From Deltaproteobacteria bacterium (GTDB lineage: Bacteria > Desulfobacterota > Binatia > UBA9968), in assembly GCA_023250495.1 (NCBI GenBank), contig JAHFAP010000114.1, positions 1 to 9,853 on the forward strand: a DNA stretch of 9,853 nt, in the 5' to 3' direction. A program made the translations under genes and the position numbers. The notes under the pieces were generated by a model. That model saw nothing but the letters and a program-made list of their open reading frames with translations. It was not told the origin of the DNA and did no database searches. This document shows, one piece after another, positions 1 through 6,887 of the stretch; within the stretch, counting starts at the first letter, position 1; each line of letters opens with the position of its first letter.

Positions 1-102
1 TCGGCCCAGGGCCTAACATGGCGTGTCGGGCAATGTCCCTAGTACGACACACTCCCCTTGGCCCTTACCAGTTATTATTCGGATAAACAAAAATGGACGG
101 GA
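1..102. other. Left-edge intergenic sequence, no gene recognised
   Basis: This stretch lies downstream of the minus-strand chrA stop. A plus-strand frame is open from the window edge to a TAA at 69-71 and could be the last codons of a gene outside the window, but the peptide resembles nothing I know. Inverted arms GTGTCG (23-28) and CGACAC (45-50) could pair, but no T-tract follows in either direction, so I do not call a terminator. Confidence 0.4.
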
Positions 103-1329
103 TTAGAGCCGCGCCAACGCCTCTCCTCCCAAGGCTGTCAGCACAACGACCAGCCACGGGGGGAGTTTCCAAAAGACCAGAAGCGCAAACGCGACCAGGC
201 CCAGCCCGAAGTCCGCTGGAACGTGTATCGCACTGGTCCAGACCGGCTTGTAAAGCGCGGCCAGCAGCAAGCCCACCACCGCGGCGTTGATGCCGCTGAG
301 AGCAGACTGGAAGCTCGATTTGGAGCGCAGCAAATCCCAAAACGGGAGCGCGCCCACGATCAGGCAAAAAGACGGAAGGAAGATTGCAACGAGGGCTAGG
401 AAGGCCCCGCTCCAGCCGTTGGGCTGAGCATTCATCACCGCGCCGAGATACGCGGAAAAAGTAAAAAGCGGGCCGGGCACGGCCTGCGCCGCGCCGTAGC
501 CCGCGACGAACTGTTCATTGGTCACCCATCCCGGACCCACGACTTCGGCTTGAAGCAAAGGCAACACCACGTGGCCCCCGCCGAAAACAAGAGAGCCGAC
601 GCGGAAGAAACTGTCGAAGACTGCCAGCCCATGGCTGGGGGCTATCTGGCGCAGGAGAGGTAATACGAAGAGAAGAATGAAGAAAACAATCCATGCGGCC
701 ACGCCTAACCGTTTGCCGATCGGAAAACGCATGTGCGAGGTTGGAGTCACATCTGATCCCGGAAAAAATCGCCAACCGATCAAACCTGCCACCGCGATTG
801 ATAGCACCTGGCCGGCCGCGCTTGGCCATGCCAGGGTAACGATGGTTGCCAGGATGGCAAGCGTCGCGCGTTCGCGGTCGGGACAAAGAGTGCGCGCCAT
901 GCTCCACACCGCCTGGGCGACGACGGCGACTGCCACCACCTTTAATCCGTGCAGCCACCCGGCCGCAGCCGATCCTCCGAGAGCGCTAATGCCGAACGCA
1001 AAGGCAATGAGAGCAAGGGCCGACGGCAGGGTAAAGCCCAGCCAGGCTGCAAGCGTCCCTGGAAGACCTGCGCGAGCAATTCCGATCGCCATGCCTACCT
1101 GACTGCTGGCCGGTCCTGGGAGAAACTGGCAAAGTGCCACGAGATCAGCATAGCTCCTTTCATCGAGCCACTTCCTCCGATCTACGTACTCGTCATGAAA
1201 GTAGCCCAGGTGAGCGATGGGTCCGCCGAAGGATGTCAGTCCTAAACGGGTAGAGGCCCACAATACCTCGATGAAAGACCCTTCGGTGTGAGCAGTAGCT
1301 TTTCCTTGGTCGGCTATGGTCTCGTTCAA
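103..1329 (-). CDS. chrA: ChrA-type chromate transporter (CHR family, two-domain)
   Basis: This 408-residue integral membrane protein has the long CHR architecture of two homologous halves. The N-terminal half carries FGGP (34-37) and PGP (71-73). The C-terminal half carries the matching FGGGHVV (249-255) and PGP (285-287), and hydrophobic segments fill most of the rest. Length is normal for full-size ChrA. Characterised members export chromate from the cytoplasm by proton motive force; others may move sulfate-like anions, so the substrate is inferred. The start is TTG at 1329, chosen because AAGGAG lies 5 nt upstream and no nearby in-frame ATG exists. It is the last gene of a minus-strand run (SDR, TauE, MFS, ChrA) but is 99 bp from the MFS stop, so it may be partly independent. 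The upstream gap contains an MFS gene fossil. Confidence 0.93.
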   Translation of the reverse strand: MNETIADQGKATAHTEGSFIEVLWASTRLGLTSFGGPIAHLGYFHDEYVDRRKWLDERSYADLVALCQFLPGPASSQVGMAIGIARAGLPGTLAAWLGFTLPSALALIAFAFGISALGGSAAAGWLHGLKVVAVAVVAQAVWSMARTLCPDRERATLAILATIVTLAWPSAAGQVLSIAVAGLIGWRFFPGSDVTPTSHMRFPIGKRLGVAAWIVFFILLFVLPLLRQIAPSHGLAVFDSFFRVGSLVFGGGHVVLPLLQAEVVGPGWVTNEQFVAGYGAAQAVPGPLFTFSAYLGAVMNAQPNGWSGAFLALVAIFLPSFCLIVGALPFWDLLRSKSSFQSALSGINAAVVGLLLAALYKPVWTSAIHVPADFGLGLVAFALLVFWKLPPWLVVVLTALGGEALARL

Positions 1330-1330
1330 A

Positions 1331-1393
1331 AAATCTCCTTAAGGAAACGAAAACGGAGGGATCATACACGATTTTCAGGCCGCCGGCGATTGT
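1331..1393 (-). pseudogene. Fossil C-terminus of a second MFS transporter
   Basis: In the gap between the MFS stop and the chrA start, one minus-strand frame encodes AGGLKIVYD (1387-1361) followed by PSVFVSLRRF. The intact upstream MFS gene ends with AGGLKIIYDVWIFALFR, so 8 of 9 core residues match, with a trailing F and R also shared. The frame differs from that of the intact gene and the two copies are offset by 125 bp. Most base differences in the core are at third codon positions, which suggests a once-functional paralog rather than a recent slippage duplication. No start codon or remaining body of the gene is visible. The chrA ribosome binding site now sits at its end. The assignment rests on a short match and is therefore moderate. 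Confidence 0.6.
1335..1340 (-). promoter_or_regulatory. Shine-Dalgarno site deciding the TTG start of chrA
   Basis: The minus strand reads AAGGAG, 5 nt before TTG at 1329-1327. This strong site justifies the rare start codon. It lies next to, and partly inside, the decayed MFS-like coding remnant. Confidence 0.75.
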
Positions 1394-1428
1394 TTGTCCC
1401 ATCACAGTCACAGAACTGCCCTGTGCTC

Positions 1429-2682
1429 TTAGCCCTCCGCCTCCTCCGGAGGCCGCAGGTGGCGGAACAGGGCGAAGATCCAAACGTCGTAAATAATCTT
1501 TAGCCCGCCGGCTAGCAAAAACGGCAAGCCTAGAGAAGGGGCCGCTAGAACCGTGCCGGTGAACAACGGCGCTATCGCAGCTCCAATGTTTCGCGCCACT
1601 GACATGATGCCTGCTGAAGCCGCTCGCTCGCTGGGATCGACGACTGCCATCGTGTAAGACTGGCGGGTGGGCACATCGAGCTGTGAGAGCAGGTGACGGG
1701 CAAGCAGCACGACAACCGTCAGTTCCACGTTGGGCATTAAAGGCACCAAGAGCAGCAGAAAATTCGACGGCAGGTGGGTGAAAACCATCGTATTCAGCAG
1801 CCCGATCCGACGGGCTATAAGAGGAGCGGCGAGGAAAGAAAGAGCGGAGAAAAGGTTGGCGCCAAAGAAGATGCCACCTAAGGCGTTGATGTCGGTTTTG
1901 TAACGGAGATAAAACCAGTAGGCAACCAAACTCTGGACGATGAAACCGCCAGCGAAGGCATCCAGGGCAAACAGGGCGGACAGTTTGGCAACAATGCCGC
2001 GTGAGCGTTGGACGCCGATCTTACGAAAATCAACGGCGGATTTTTTCTCGGCTTCGATGGCCGGCGATAGCAAGGCAAACAGGATCAACATCAGGACGGC
2101 GGAGACGACATAAGCCCAAATTAAGAGGCGATAACCTGCGAGCGGCGCCAGGGAAAAAAACGATGGCATCCCAACAGCCAGCGCGCCAACAGCTCCGCAG
2201 AGCGAGCCCACAAGGTTGTAGGCCGAAAAAGCCGCGGTTCGGTTCTGCCCGTGAGTTGTCTGAGGGAGGATTGCCTGTTCGATTGAAAGAAATGGCCCAA
2301 CCTCCTTTCCCGAGGGACTGATGGTTCCGAAAATAGCGGCTACTGCCAGTAAGATGGGATTGTTTGTGGCGGCAAATGCAAGGCCCGCCAGCGCCATTAA
2401 CACCGCTCCCAGGATGAGAAGCGTCCTTCGACCGAAGCTGTCTGCTACTGCCGTAAGAACAACGGTCATGCCCGCTCCACCTGCAAGCGCGGCGGTAAAG
2501 ATCCAGCCGATGGCTGTTTTATCTAACCCGATGGCATCGAGGTAGAGCCCGAGCATGACGGATAGAAAGCCGTAAGCGAACGAGCGGACGCCGCAGGTGG
2601 CAAACAGCAACCATCCATCCCGTGAAAGTGCCAGGTAGGCAAGCAGCTTAGAGGGAAATTTATGGGGCTCGTCACCCGGCAT
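1429..2682 (-). CDS. MFS transporter
   Basis: This 417-residue multi-span membrane protein of the Major Facilitator Superfamily would move a small solute across the inner membrane. A motif-A-like loop ADSFGRRTLL (80-89) follows the second hydrophobic segment. A charged central loop (about 209-232) separates two six-helix halves, and a second RRIG loop (291-294) sits at the equivalent place in the C-terminal half. The conserved stretch DVPTRQSYTMAVV lies at 336-348. The frame stays open upstream to 2880, but that part overlaps the TauE gene. ATG at 2682 gives a normal MFS N-terminus and lies 2 bp after the TauE stop, so translation is probably coupled; no strong ribosome binding site is seen. 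The substrate cannot be named. The neighbours (TauE/SafE and ChrA) suggest anion or small-acid export, which is inference. Confidence 0.88.
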   Translation of the reverse strand: MPGDEPHKFPSKLLAYLALSRDGWLLFATCGVRSFAYGFLSVMLGLYLDAIGLDKTAIGWIFTAALAGGAGMTVVLTAVADSFGRRTLLILGAVLMALAGLAFAATNNPILLAVAAIFGTISPSGKEVGPFLSIEQAILPQTTHGQNRTAAFSAYNLVGSLCGAVGALAVGMPSFFSLAPLAGYRLLIWAYVVSAVLMLILFALLSPAIEAEKKSAVDFRKIGVQRSRGIVAKLSALFALDAFAGGFIVQSLVAYWFYLRYKTDINALGGIFFGANLFSALSFLAAPLIARRIGLLNTMVFTHLPSNFLLLLVPLMPNVELTVVVLLARHLLSQLDVPTRQSYTMAVVDPSERAASAGIMSVARNIGAAIAPLFTGTVLAAPSLGLPFLLAGGLKIIYDVWIFALFRHLRPPEEAEG

Positions 2683-2684
2683 GG

Positions 2685-3533
2685 TTAGAAGCGGCCGTAG
2701 GCATCGCGGATCAGCAGAGAGCCAACTGCGATCAGCACAGCGCCCATGAGATAGAGAAGGTTTCGGGGACTCAATCTGCCGGTCCAACCGGCTCCATAGT
2801 AGGTTCCAACCGTTCCGGTCGCGGCCATCAACGTCAAGACGGGATAATCCACCTGCCCTCCAACCACATGGCCGATCCAACCGAAGCCCCCCATGAGAAA
2901 GCCGATGACGAGGCCGCTGCCCGCAGCTATGCGTGGATCGAGATCAAGTATTTTGATCAGCGCGGGGAGACGAAGAGTATTCAAAACGAGCCCGATCGCG
3001 CCGCCCAATAGTCCGATGGCAAAACCAACCATGGCCTCAGCGAAGATCTGGCCGGTGGTCCAGCGTGACAGTCCTTGAGCCGAATGACTAGGCCGTGAGA
3101 TATGCGGATTGACTGCTTTCGGTGGCTCCTTCGCTGCCTGCAGCCACAGTTCCAAACCCTGCCATAGCACCAAAATTCCAGCTGTGAATACCAGCAGCTC
3201 CTCGCGGACCCAAGCCGCGCTAAAGCCTCCAATGAAGGCGCCCACAACCGCCGGCGCACCTTGGACCGCGACCACGTAAAAATCAACTCGCCCTTCCCGG
3301 AAATGCTTATAAGACCCGGTTAGCGATCCGAGCGTACTGACCAAAATATTCGTCCCCGCTGCGGTCGGCGCCGGCATTCCGAGAAGCAGAAGAAAAGGTA
3401 GCCGGACCGTGCCAAGGGCGAGGCCGACGGCTCCTCCTATAATGCCAACGGCGAGGGATAGAAGCGTTAGAAAGAGCGCTTGCCAGACGAGCACATTGGA
3501 TGACAAGCCGAAAGAGGTGAGAGGATCGGTCAT
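2685..3533 (-). CDS. TauE/SafE family sulfite/organosulfonate-type exporter
   Basis: This 282-residue membrane protein matches the TauE/SafE (DUF81) family, whose studied members move sulfite, sulfoacetate or similar anions. The fold repeat is directly visible: GIIGGAVGLALGTVRLP (30-46) reappears as GLLGGAIGLVLNTLRLP (174-190), 11 of 17 identical. Each is followed by an AAG motif and then a G-x-VD segment (81-84 and 226-229). A soluble linker around 135-160 separates the halves. The ATG at 3533 lies 2 bp after the SDR stop, and the MFS gene starts 2 bp after this stop, so the three form a tight operon. The substrate is unknown. A functional link with ChrA (chromate/sulfate-like anions) is plausible but unproven. 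Confidence 0.9.
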   Translation of the reverse strand: MTDPLTSFGLSSNVLVWQALFLTLLSLAVGIIGGAVGLALGTVRLPFLLLLGMPAPTAAGTNILVSTLGSLTGSYKHFREGRVDFYVVAVQGAPAVVGAFIGGFSAAWVREELLVFTAGILVLWQGLELWLQAAKEPPKAVNPHISRPSHSAQGLSRWTTGQIFAEAMVGFAIGLLGGAIGLVLNTLRLPALIKILDLDPRIAAGSGLVIGFLMGGFGWIGHVVGGQVDYPVLTLMAATGTVGTYYGAGWTGRLSPRNLLYLMGAVLIAVGSLLIRDAYGRF

Positions 3534-3535
3534 AA

Positions 3536-4282
3536 TTATCCGCGCGAGGCGCTCCCCATCGAATTCATCCGGCCGCCATCGACCGGTAAGATGGTATTGG
3601 TGATGTAGCCGGCTTTTTCCGAGGCCAGGAAGAGCACCGCTTCAGCCACCTCTTCAGGCTGGCCGATGCGCCGAAGGGGGATGGAAGGATACTCGAGCTT
3701 ACGGTCTCCCATCTCTCTCTTTCCGAGCGGCGTGCCGACGATGCCGGAGATGACCGCGTTCACCCTGATCTTGTACGGCGCTAAGTCCACGGCCGCCTGG
3801 CGCGTCAGCGCATTGATCGCGCCTTTGGATATAGAATAGACCGCGGTACCGGGACTTCCTCTCTCTCCCGAGCCCGCCGAGATATTGATGATCGACCCGC
3901 CGCCGCTTTCTTTCATCATCCTGGCCGCGTGCTGGATGTTGAGAAAATAGCCGGTGAGATTAATCGCCATGATCTGGTTCCACTCCTCCAGCGTCGTCTC
4001 CAAAATATCGTTCTTGGATGAGTGAGCGATGGTATTGACCAGGATATCGAGACGCCCGTGCTTGCTTTTGATGTGCGCGAACATCTTTTCGATCTGTTCC
4101 GGGCGCGCGACGTCCGCAGCAAAGTAGTCTCCGCTGATTTCCTCAGCGATCTTTTTGGCTTCGTCCTGATGGCGCGAATGGACCATGACCTTTGCCCCTT
4201 CGCGCGCAAACGCCCGCGCAATCCCTAAACCGATATTATTGGTCGAGCCGGTCACTAAGGCGACCCTATCTTTAAGCAGCAT
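3536..4282 (-). CDS. Short-chain dehydrogenase/reductase (classical SDR)
   Basis: This 248-residue soluble protein has classical SDR length and a Rossmann fold and is predicted to be an NAD(P)-dependent oxidoreductase. Visible motifs are the cofactor-binding TGSTNNIGLG (11-20), DV (58-59) in the adenine pocket region, N108 in INLTG, catalytic Y149 and K153 in YSISK, and PVDGG near the end (233-237). Two positions depart from consensus. The usual NNAG is NTIA (83-86). Counting 13 residues back from the Tyr, where the catalytic Ser normally sits, gives A136 flanked by S135 and S138. R36 in HSRH may favour NADPH. The start ATG at 4282 has a strong AAGGAGG six nt upstream. It is the first gene of the SDR-TauE-MFS run. 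The substrate is unknown; FabG-like names would be over-specific. Confidence 0.92.
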   Translation of the reverse strand: MLLKDRVALVTGSTNNIGLGIARAFAREGAKVMVHSRHQDEAKKIAEEISGDYFAADVARPEQIEKMFAHIKSKHGRLDILVNTIAHSSKNDILETTLEEWNQIMAINLTGYFLNIQHAARMMKESGGGSIINISAGSGERGSPGTAVYSISKGAINALTRQAAVDLAPYKIRVNAVISGIVGTPLGKREMGDRKLEYPSIPLRRIGQPEEVAEAVLFLASEKAGYITNTILPVDGGRMNSMGSASRG

Positions 4283-4286
4283 ATGA

Positions 4287-4295
4287 CTCCTCCTT
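4287..4295 (-). promoter_or_regulatory. Strong Shine-Dalgarno site of the SDR gene
   Basis: The minus strand reads AAGGAGGAG just ahead of the ATG at 4282. The AAGGAGG core ends 6 nt before the start codon, near-ideal spacing, and marks this as the first translated gene of the operon. Confidence 0.8.
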
Positions 4296-4385
4296 CTTCG
4301 TCACGCCGACGTTCGAAAGCTACCCTAGAGCAGCCTATCGGTCAATCATTGCCAACCTGCACCCTGAACTCAATTGAGACGGCGG

Positions 4386-4414
4386 TTGCCAAAAAAAATT
4401 GCTTCGACTATGAG
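4386..4414 (+). promoter_or_regulatory. Putative sigma-70-like promoter of the lipoprotein gene
   Basis: TTGCCA (4386-4391, 5 of 6 to the -35 consensus) is followed after 17 bp by TATGAG (4409-4414, 4 of 6). The spacer includes a run of A bases. Transcription would start near 4421, leaving a short leader before the ATG at 4435 or 4447. Confidence 0.4.
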
Positions 4415-4434
4415 ATAAACGGGAGTTTACAACG

Positions 4435-4737
4435 ATGGAGACAAAAATGACGAACTTAACTACTGGACTTTTTCTGCTCTTAGCACTGAGCCTTACAGGC
4501 TGTTCCAGCCAGAGCGTGACGCTGATCCAGCCCCAGACCGGCGCAACTATTCGGTGTGGAGCAGCCGGCGCCGGGCTCATGGCCGGAGCGGCGGGCGGCA
4601 TTGTCGAAGAATGCCGCAAGAAATATGAAAGCCAGGGCTATGTGACGGAGGACAAGCTAACTCTCGAGCAGCGCACGGACCTTGAACGGCGCGGCGTTTT
4701 GACCCCATTCGAGGAGCGCCGCCCGAGTATGTACTGA
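4435..4737 (+). CDS. Small glycine-rich putative lipoprotein
   Basis: This 100-residue protein of unrecognised function begins with a hydrophobic leader (about 8-22) ending in the lipobox LTGC, with C23 as the predicted lipidated residue. The mature part has a CGAAGAGLMAGAAGG stretch (41-55) resembling the glycine-zipper patches of small outer-membrane lipoproteins, then a charged tail rich in E, K and R. C41 and C60 could form a disulfide. ATG 4435 has GGGAG nine nt upstream. ATG 4447 (Met5) has GGAG six nt upstream and is equally plausible, giving 96 residues. The gene has its own candidate promoter and diverges from the SDR operon. Its stop lies 1 bp from the convergent moaA stop. Membrane location is well supported; no biochemical role can be assigned. 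Confidence 0.8.
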   Translation: METKMTNLTTGLFLLLALSLTGCSSQSVTLIQPQTGATIRCGAAGAGLMAGAAGGIVEECRKKYESQGYVTEDKLTLEQRTDLERRGVLTPFEERRPSMY

Positions 4738-4738
4738 G

Positions 4739-4771
4739 TCACCCGCCCAGGGTGATCATCTCGATCTTTTT
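4739..4771 (+). terminator. Weak hairpin at the lipoprotein/moaA convergent junction
   Basis: TCACCC (4739-4744) pairs with GGGTGA (4750-4755) around a 5-nt loop, right after the lipoprotein stop. A TTTTT run occurs at 4767-4771, 11 nt past the stem, which is farther than in a textbook intrinsic terminator. The hairpin also contains the moaA stop and the codons of its C-terminal glycines, so the match may reflect coding constraint. Confidence 0.25.
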
Positions 4772-5749
4772 GTGAGTTCTTGGATCGTAAGTGGAGGATT
4801 GCAGTGCTTCGAGCCGGTCAGCGGAGTAACGGTCTTTCCGTTTGGTCCAGACGCCAGTGATAAACTCCAAAATCGTCTCGTCCGGCGACCCTGTCCTCAA
4901 CAGACTCTTCAAATCGTGCCCCACGGAGGAAAAGAGACAGGTGACCAGTTTACCATCCGCAGTCAGTCTTGCCCGAGTGCAGTTCGAGCAGAACGGCTCG
5001 GTCACAGAGGCGACCACCCCGAGCTCGCCCCGCCCGTCGACAAATTGGTAATCCACGGAGGGCGCGCTTCCCTCTGCTCTTCCGACCTCTCTCACAGGAT
5101 AGCGGGCGTTCACTATCTCCAGGATCTCCTTTTTGGCAACCAGCTTCTCCGAAGTCCAGTTGTTGGAGTTGCCGACATCCATGTATTCGATAAAGCGGAT
5201 GGCGAAGCCGTTTTCTCGAGAAAACTCCACGAGGGGAAGGATGTCATCTTCGTTGACGCCGCGCTCGACCACCGCATTGATTTTGATCGGGCCAAGGCCT
5301 TGGGCCTGGGCCGCAAAGAGCCCCTCGAGCACTTTTTCAAGATCACCTCGCTTGGTCATCCGCCTGAACTTATCGGGGTCAAGTGTGTCAAGGCTGAGGT
5401 TGATCCGCCTGAGCCCTGCTGCCTGCAAAGCCCCCGCTTTTTCCGCCAGGAGCGAGCCGTTGGTCGTGAGGCAGAGATCCTTTAGCCCCTCAAGCCGCGA
5501 AAGTTCGGCGACCAGAGACTCTATGTCTCGCCGCACCAGAGGTTCGCCGCCCGTGAGCCTGATCTTCTCCACCCCCAACTGGATGAAGAGCCTCGCGAGC
5601 CTTGTAATCTCCTCAAAAGAGAGGATTTCTTTTTTATCAATCCACTCGTACTCGTCCAGAGGCATGCAGTAGGTGCAGCGGAAGTTACACCTATCTGTGA
5701 CGGAGATTCTTAGATCCTTGACCGGACGGCTGTAAAGATCGCGCAGCAT
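4739..5749 (-). CDS. moaA: GTP 3',8-cyclase MoaA (molybdenum cofactor biosynthesis)
   Basis: This radical SAM enzyme of the cytoplasm makes 3',8-cyclo-7,8-dihydro-GTP from GTP in the first step of molybdopterin synthesis. The 336-residue length is typical. The N-terminal [4Fe-4S] motif is CNFRCTYC (C21, C25, C28). LTGGEPLVRRD (65-75) carries the SAM-binding GGE. The second, GTP-binding cluster is C254, C257 and C271. The protein ends in the conserved GG (335-336) needed for activity in known MoaA proteins. The frame is open upstream to 5923, but those residues are unlike MoaA; ATG at 5749 gives the canonical LRDLYSRPVKDLRISVTDRC start. No other Moco gene is adjacent, so it stands alone here. 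No strong ribosome binding site or Moco riboswitch could be recognised upstream. Confidence 0.97.
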   Translation of the reverse strand: MLRDLYSRPVKDLRISVTDRCNFRCTYCMPLDEYEWIDKKEILSFEEITRLARLFIQLGVEKIRLTGGEPLVRRDIESLVAELSRLEGLKDLCLTTNGSLLAEKAGALQAAGLRRINLSLDTLDPDKFRRMTKRGDLEKVLEGLFAAQAQGLGPIKINAVVERGVNEDDILPLVEFSRENGFAIRFIEYMDVGNSNNWTSEKLVAKKEILEIVNARYPVREVGRAEGSAPSVDYQFVDGRGELGVVASVTEPFCSNCTRARLTADGKLVTCLFSSVGHDLKSLLRTGSPDETILEFITGVWTKRKDRYSADRLEALQSSTYDPRTHKKIEMITLGG

Positions 5750-5800
5750 CGACTTTACTATGCATAAAACAGGACGGGGGTGCAAGGGACCCTGTCCGGT

Positions 5801-5829
5801 TTGACATGACCCACGCAAGCGAATAGTCT
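5801..5829 (+). promoter_or_regulatory. Putative promoter of the amidohydrolase/binding-protein pair
   Basis: A perfect -35 box TTGACA (5801-5806) is followed after 17 bp by TAGTCT (5824-5829), which matches only 3 of 6 at -10. The start point would be near 5836, at the beginning of the inverted repeat listed next. A weak -10 behind a perfect -35 would suit an activator-dependent promoter, which is inference. Confidence 0.35.
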
Positions 5830-5834
5830 CTTGG

Positions 5835-5860
5835 CCGATTGGACGCTTTTTTCCTATCGG
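5835..5860 (+). promoter_or_regulatory. Imperfect inverted repeat before the amidohydrolase ribosome binding site
   Basis: CCGATTGGA (5835-5843) pairs with TCCTATCGG (5852-5860) with one T-T mismatch, around an 8-nt T-rich loop. The Shine-Dalgarno site AAGGAGG begins 2 nt later at 5863. It could be an operator at the transcription start or an RNA hairpin in the leader; the sequence cannot tell which. Confidence 0.4.
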
Positions 5861-5879
5861 ATAAGGAGGCGTGACGGAA

Positions 5880-6887
5880 ATGAAGGTGATCGACGCCGAC
5901 GGCCACATCGTCGAGAAGGACAAGGATGTCAGGGCCTATCTCCCTGAGCCCCATTGCAGCCGGCAGGGCGCGCTCCTGCCCTCAGACGGACTGGACACCA
6001 GCATGGGCGGACGGCTTGGCGGGTTGGAGAACAATGACGTACCGACACGCCTTAAAGACATGGATCGAGAGGGGATCGATATCTCCGTTCTTTTCCCGAC
6101 CGGCAGCTTTTCCTTGACCAAGTTCATGGAGCGCGACTACGCCATCGCCTACGCGCGCGCCTACAACGATTTCATCGCCGATGTTTGTAAGCAGAGCCCG
6201 CGACTCAAAGGGATCGCTCTGCTCCCCTTGCAAGACATCGAGGCGGCGGTCAACGAATTGAATCGCGCGGTCACCAAGCTGGGATTGGTCGCCATCGCTG
6301 TCGCCTCCCAGGGGATGAAGGAGCATCTGGGCTCGGAGAGATTCTGGCCGCTCTACGAAGAGATACAGCGGTTGAATGTCCCGTTCTGCGTCCATAACCG
6401 GCGCGTCGGACCGGCGGGAGAGAACCGCTTCGACAGTTTTCTCTACATGCATACTATCGGCCGGCCAGTGGAGACATTCATCCAGTTTGCTGGGCTGATT
6501 TATGGCGGGGTGGCGGAGAGATTTTCCAAACTCCGAATTGCCTTCCTTGAGTGCGGCGTCGGCTGGGTGCCGTACTGGATGGAGCGGATGGACGAGGAGT
6601 GGGAAAAGCGCGGCAAGGTCGAGACGCCTCTGTGCCGGCGAAAACCCAGCGACTACGTCATCCATGGGAACTGGTTTTTCGCCACGGAGCCGGAAGAGGA
6701 GATGCTTCCATACGTCATCGAGCGAATCGGCGAGGACAAAATCCTCTTTGCCTCGGACTATCCTCACTGGGATGGTATGTTCCCCCACGTTGTCTCCACC
6801 ATCCGCGCACGCAAAGATATCTCGGAGAGCGCCAAGGAAAAGATTTTGGGCGCCAATGCCCAGCGCTTTTACGGCTGGCAGCCGTGA
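5880..6887 (+). CDS. COG2159 amidohydrolase (ACMSD/LigW-like TIM-barrel metalloenzyme)
   Basis: This 335-residue protein belongs to the amidohydrolase-2 family, which includes ACMSD, gamma-resorcylate decarboxylase and related hydrolases or decarboxylases of aromatic and ring-cleavage acids. The metal site is legible: DADGH (D7, H9), H172 in CVHNRR, E224 in FLECG, and D293 with H296 in ASDYPHWD. Spacing closely follows ACMSD. It ends in the common RFYGW. GTG 5871 is in frame but only 1 nt after AAGGAGG. ATG 5880, with a 10-nt spacing, is preferred and matches the MxVIDADGH start of the second amidohydrolase downstream. The stop overlaps the next gene's ATG by 1 bp (TGATG), so the two are translationally coupled. 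H9 with D7 replaces the HxH of classic members. The substrate is unknown; naming it a decarboxylase would be guesswork. Confidence 0.9.
   Translation: MKVIDADGHIVEKDKDVRAYLPEPHCSRQGALLPSDGLDTSMGGRLGGLENNDVPTRLKDMDREGIDISVLFPTGSFSLTKFMERDYAIAYARAYNDFIADVCKQSPRLKGIALLPLQDIEAAVNELNRAVTKLGLVAIAVASQGMKEHLGSERFWPLYEEIQRLNVPFCVHNRRVGPAGENRFDSFLYMHTIGRPVETFIQFAGLIYGGVAERFSKLRIAFLECGVGWVPYWMERMDEEWEKRGKVETPLCRRKPSDYVIHGNWFFATEPEEEMLPYVIERIGEDKILFASDYPHWDGMFPHVVSTIRARKDISESAKEKILGANAQRFYGWQP

Larger units (their letters stand above)
4283..4434. promoter_or_regulatory. Divergent intergenic region with an operator-like palindrome
   Basis: These 152 bp separate the minus-strand SDR operon from the plus-strand lipoprotein gene and must hold both start signals. 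A perfect 10-bp palindrome CTCAATTGAG lies at 4369-4378, roughly central, where a regulator could affect both directions. On the minus strand, TTGACC with a 17-bp spacer to TAGCTT is a weak promoter candidate for the SDR operon; its -10 matches only 3 of 6. The regulatory role is inference. Confidence 0.4.

Noticed and set aside
3..13. GGCCCAGGGCC palindrome at the left edge as a terminator
   Set aside because: A one-base centre cannot form a hairpin loop and no T-tract follows.
2683..2880. Longer N-terminus of the MFS protein
   Set aside because: Those 66 residues overlap the TauE gene and look non-native; ATG 2682 gives a standard MFS start 2 bp after the TauE stop.
4772..5485. Plus-strand open frame (237 codons) antisense to moaA
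   Set aside because: moaA is certain from its cysteine motifs and C-terminal GG; the antisense product has no domain-like features.
5750..5870. Moco or TPP riboswitch upstream of moaA or the NMT1-like gene
   Set aside because: No conserved riboswitch core was recognisable, and the gap is shared by two divergent genes.
5750..5923. Longer N-terminus of MoaA
   Set aside because: The extra 58 residues do not resemble MoaA, and the family start LRDLYSRP begins right after the ATG at 5749.
5982..6788. Long minus-strand open frame (268 codons) antisense to the first amidohydrolase
   Set aside because: It is fully covered by a gene with intact metal-site motifs; the antisense peptide shows no recognisable motif, and long shadow frames are common in GC-rich coding DNA.
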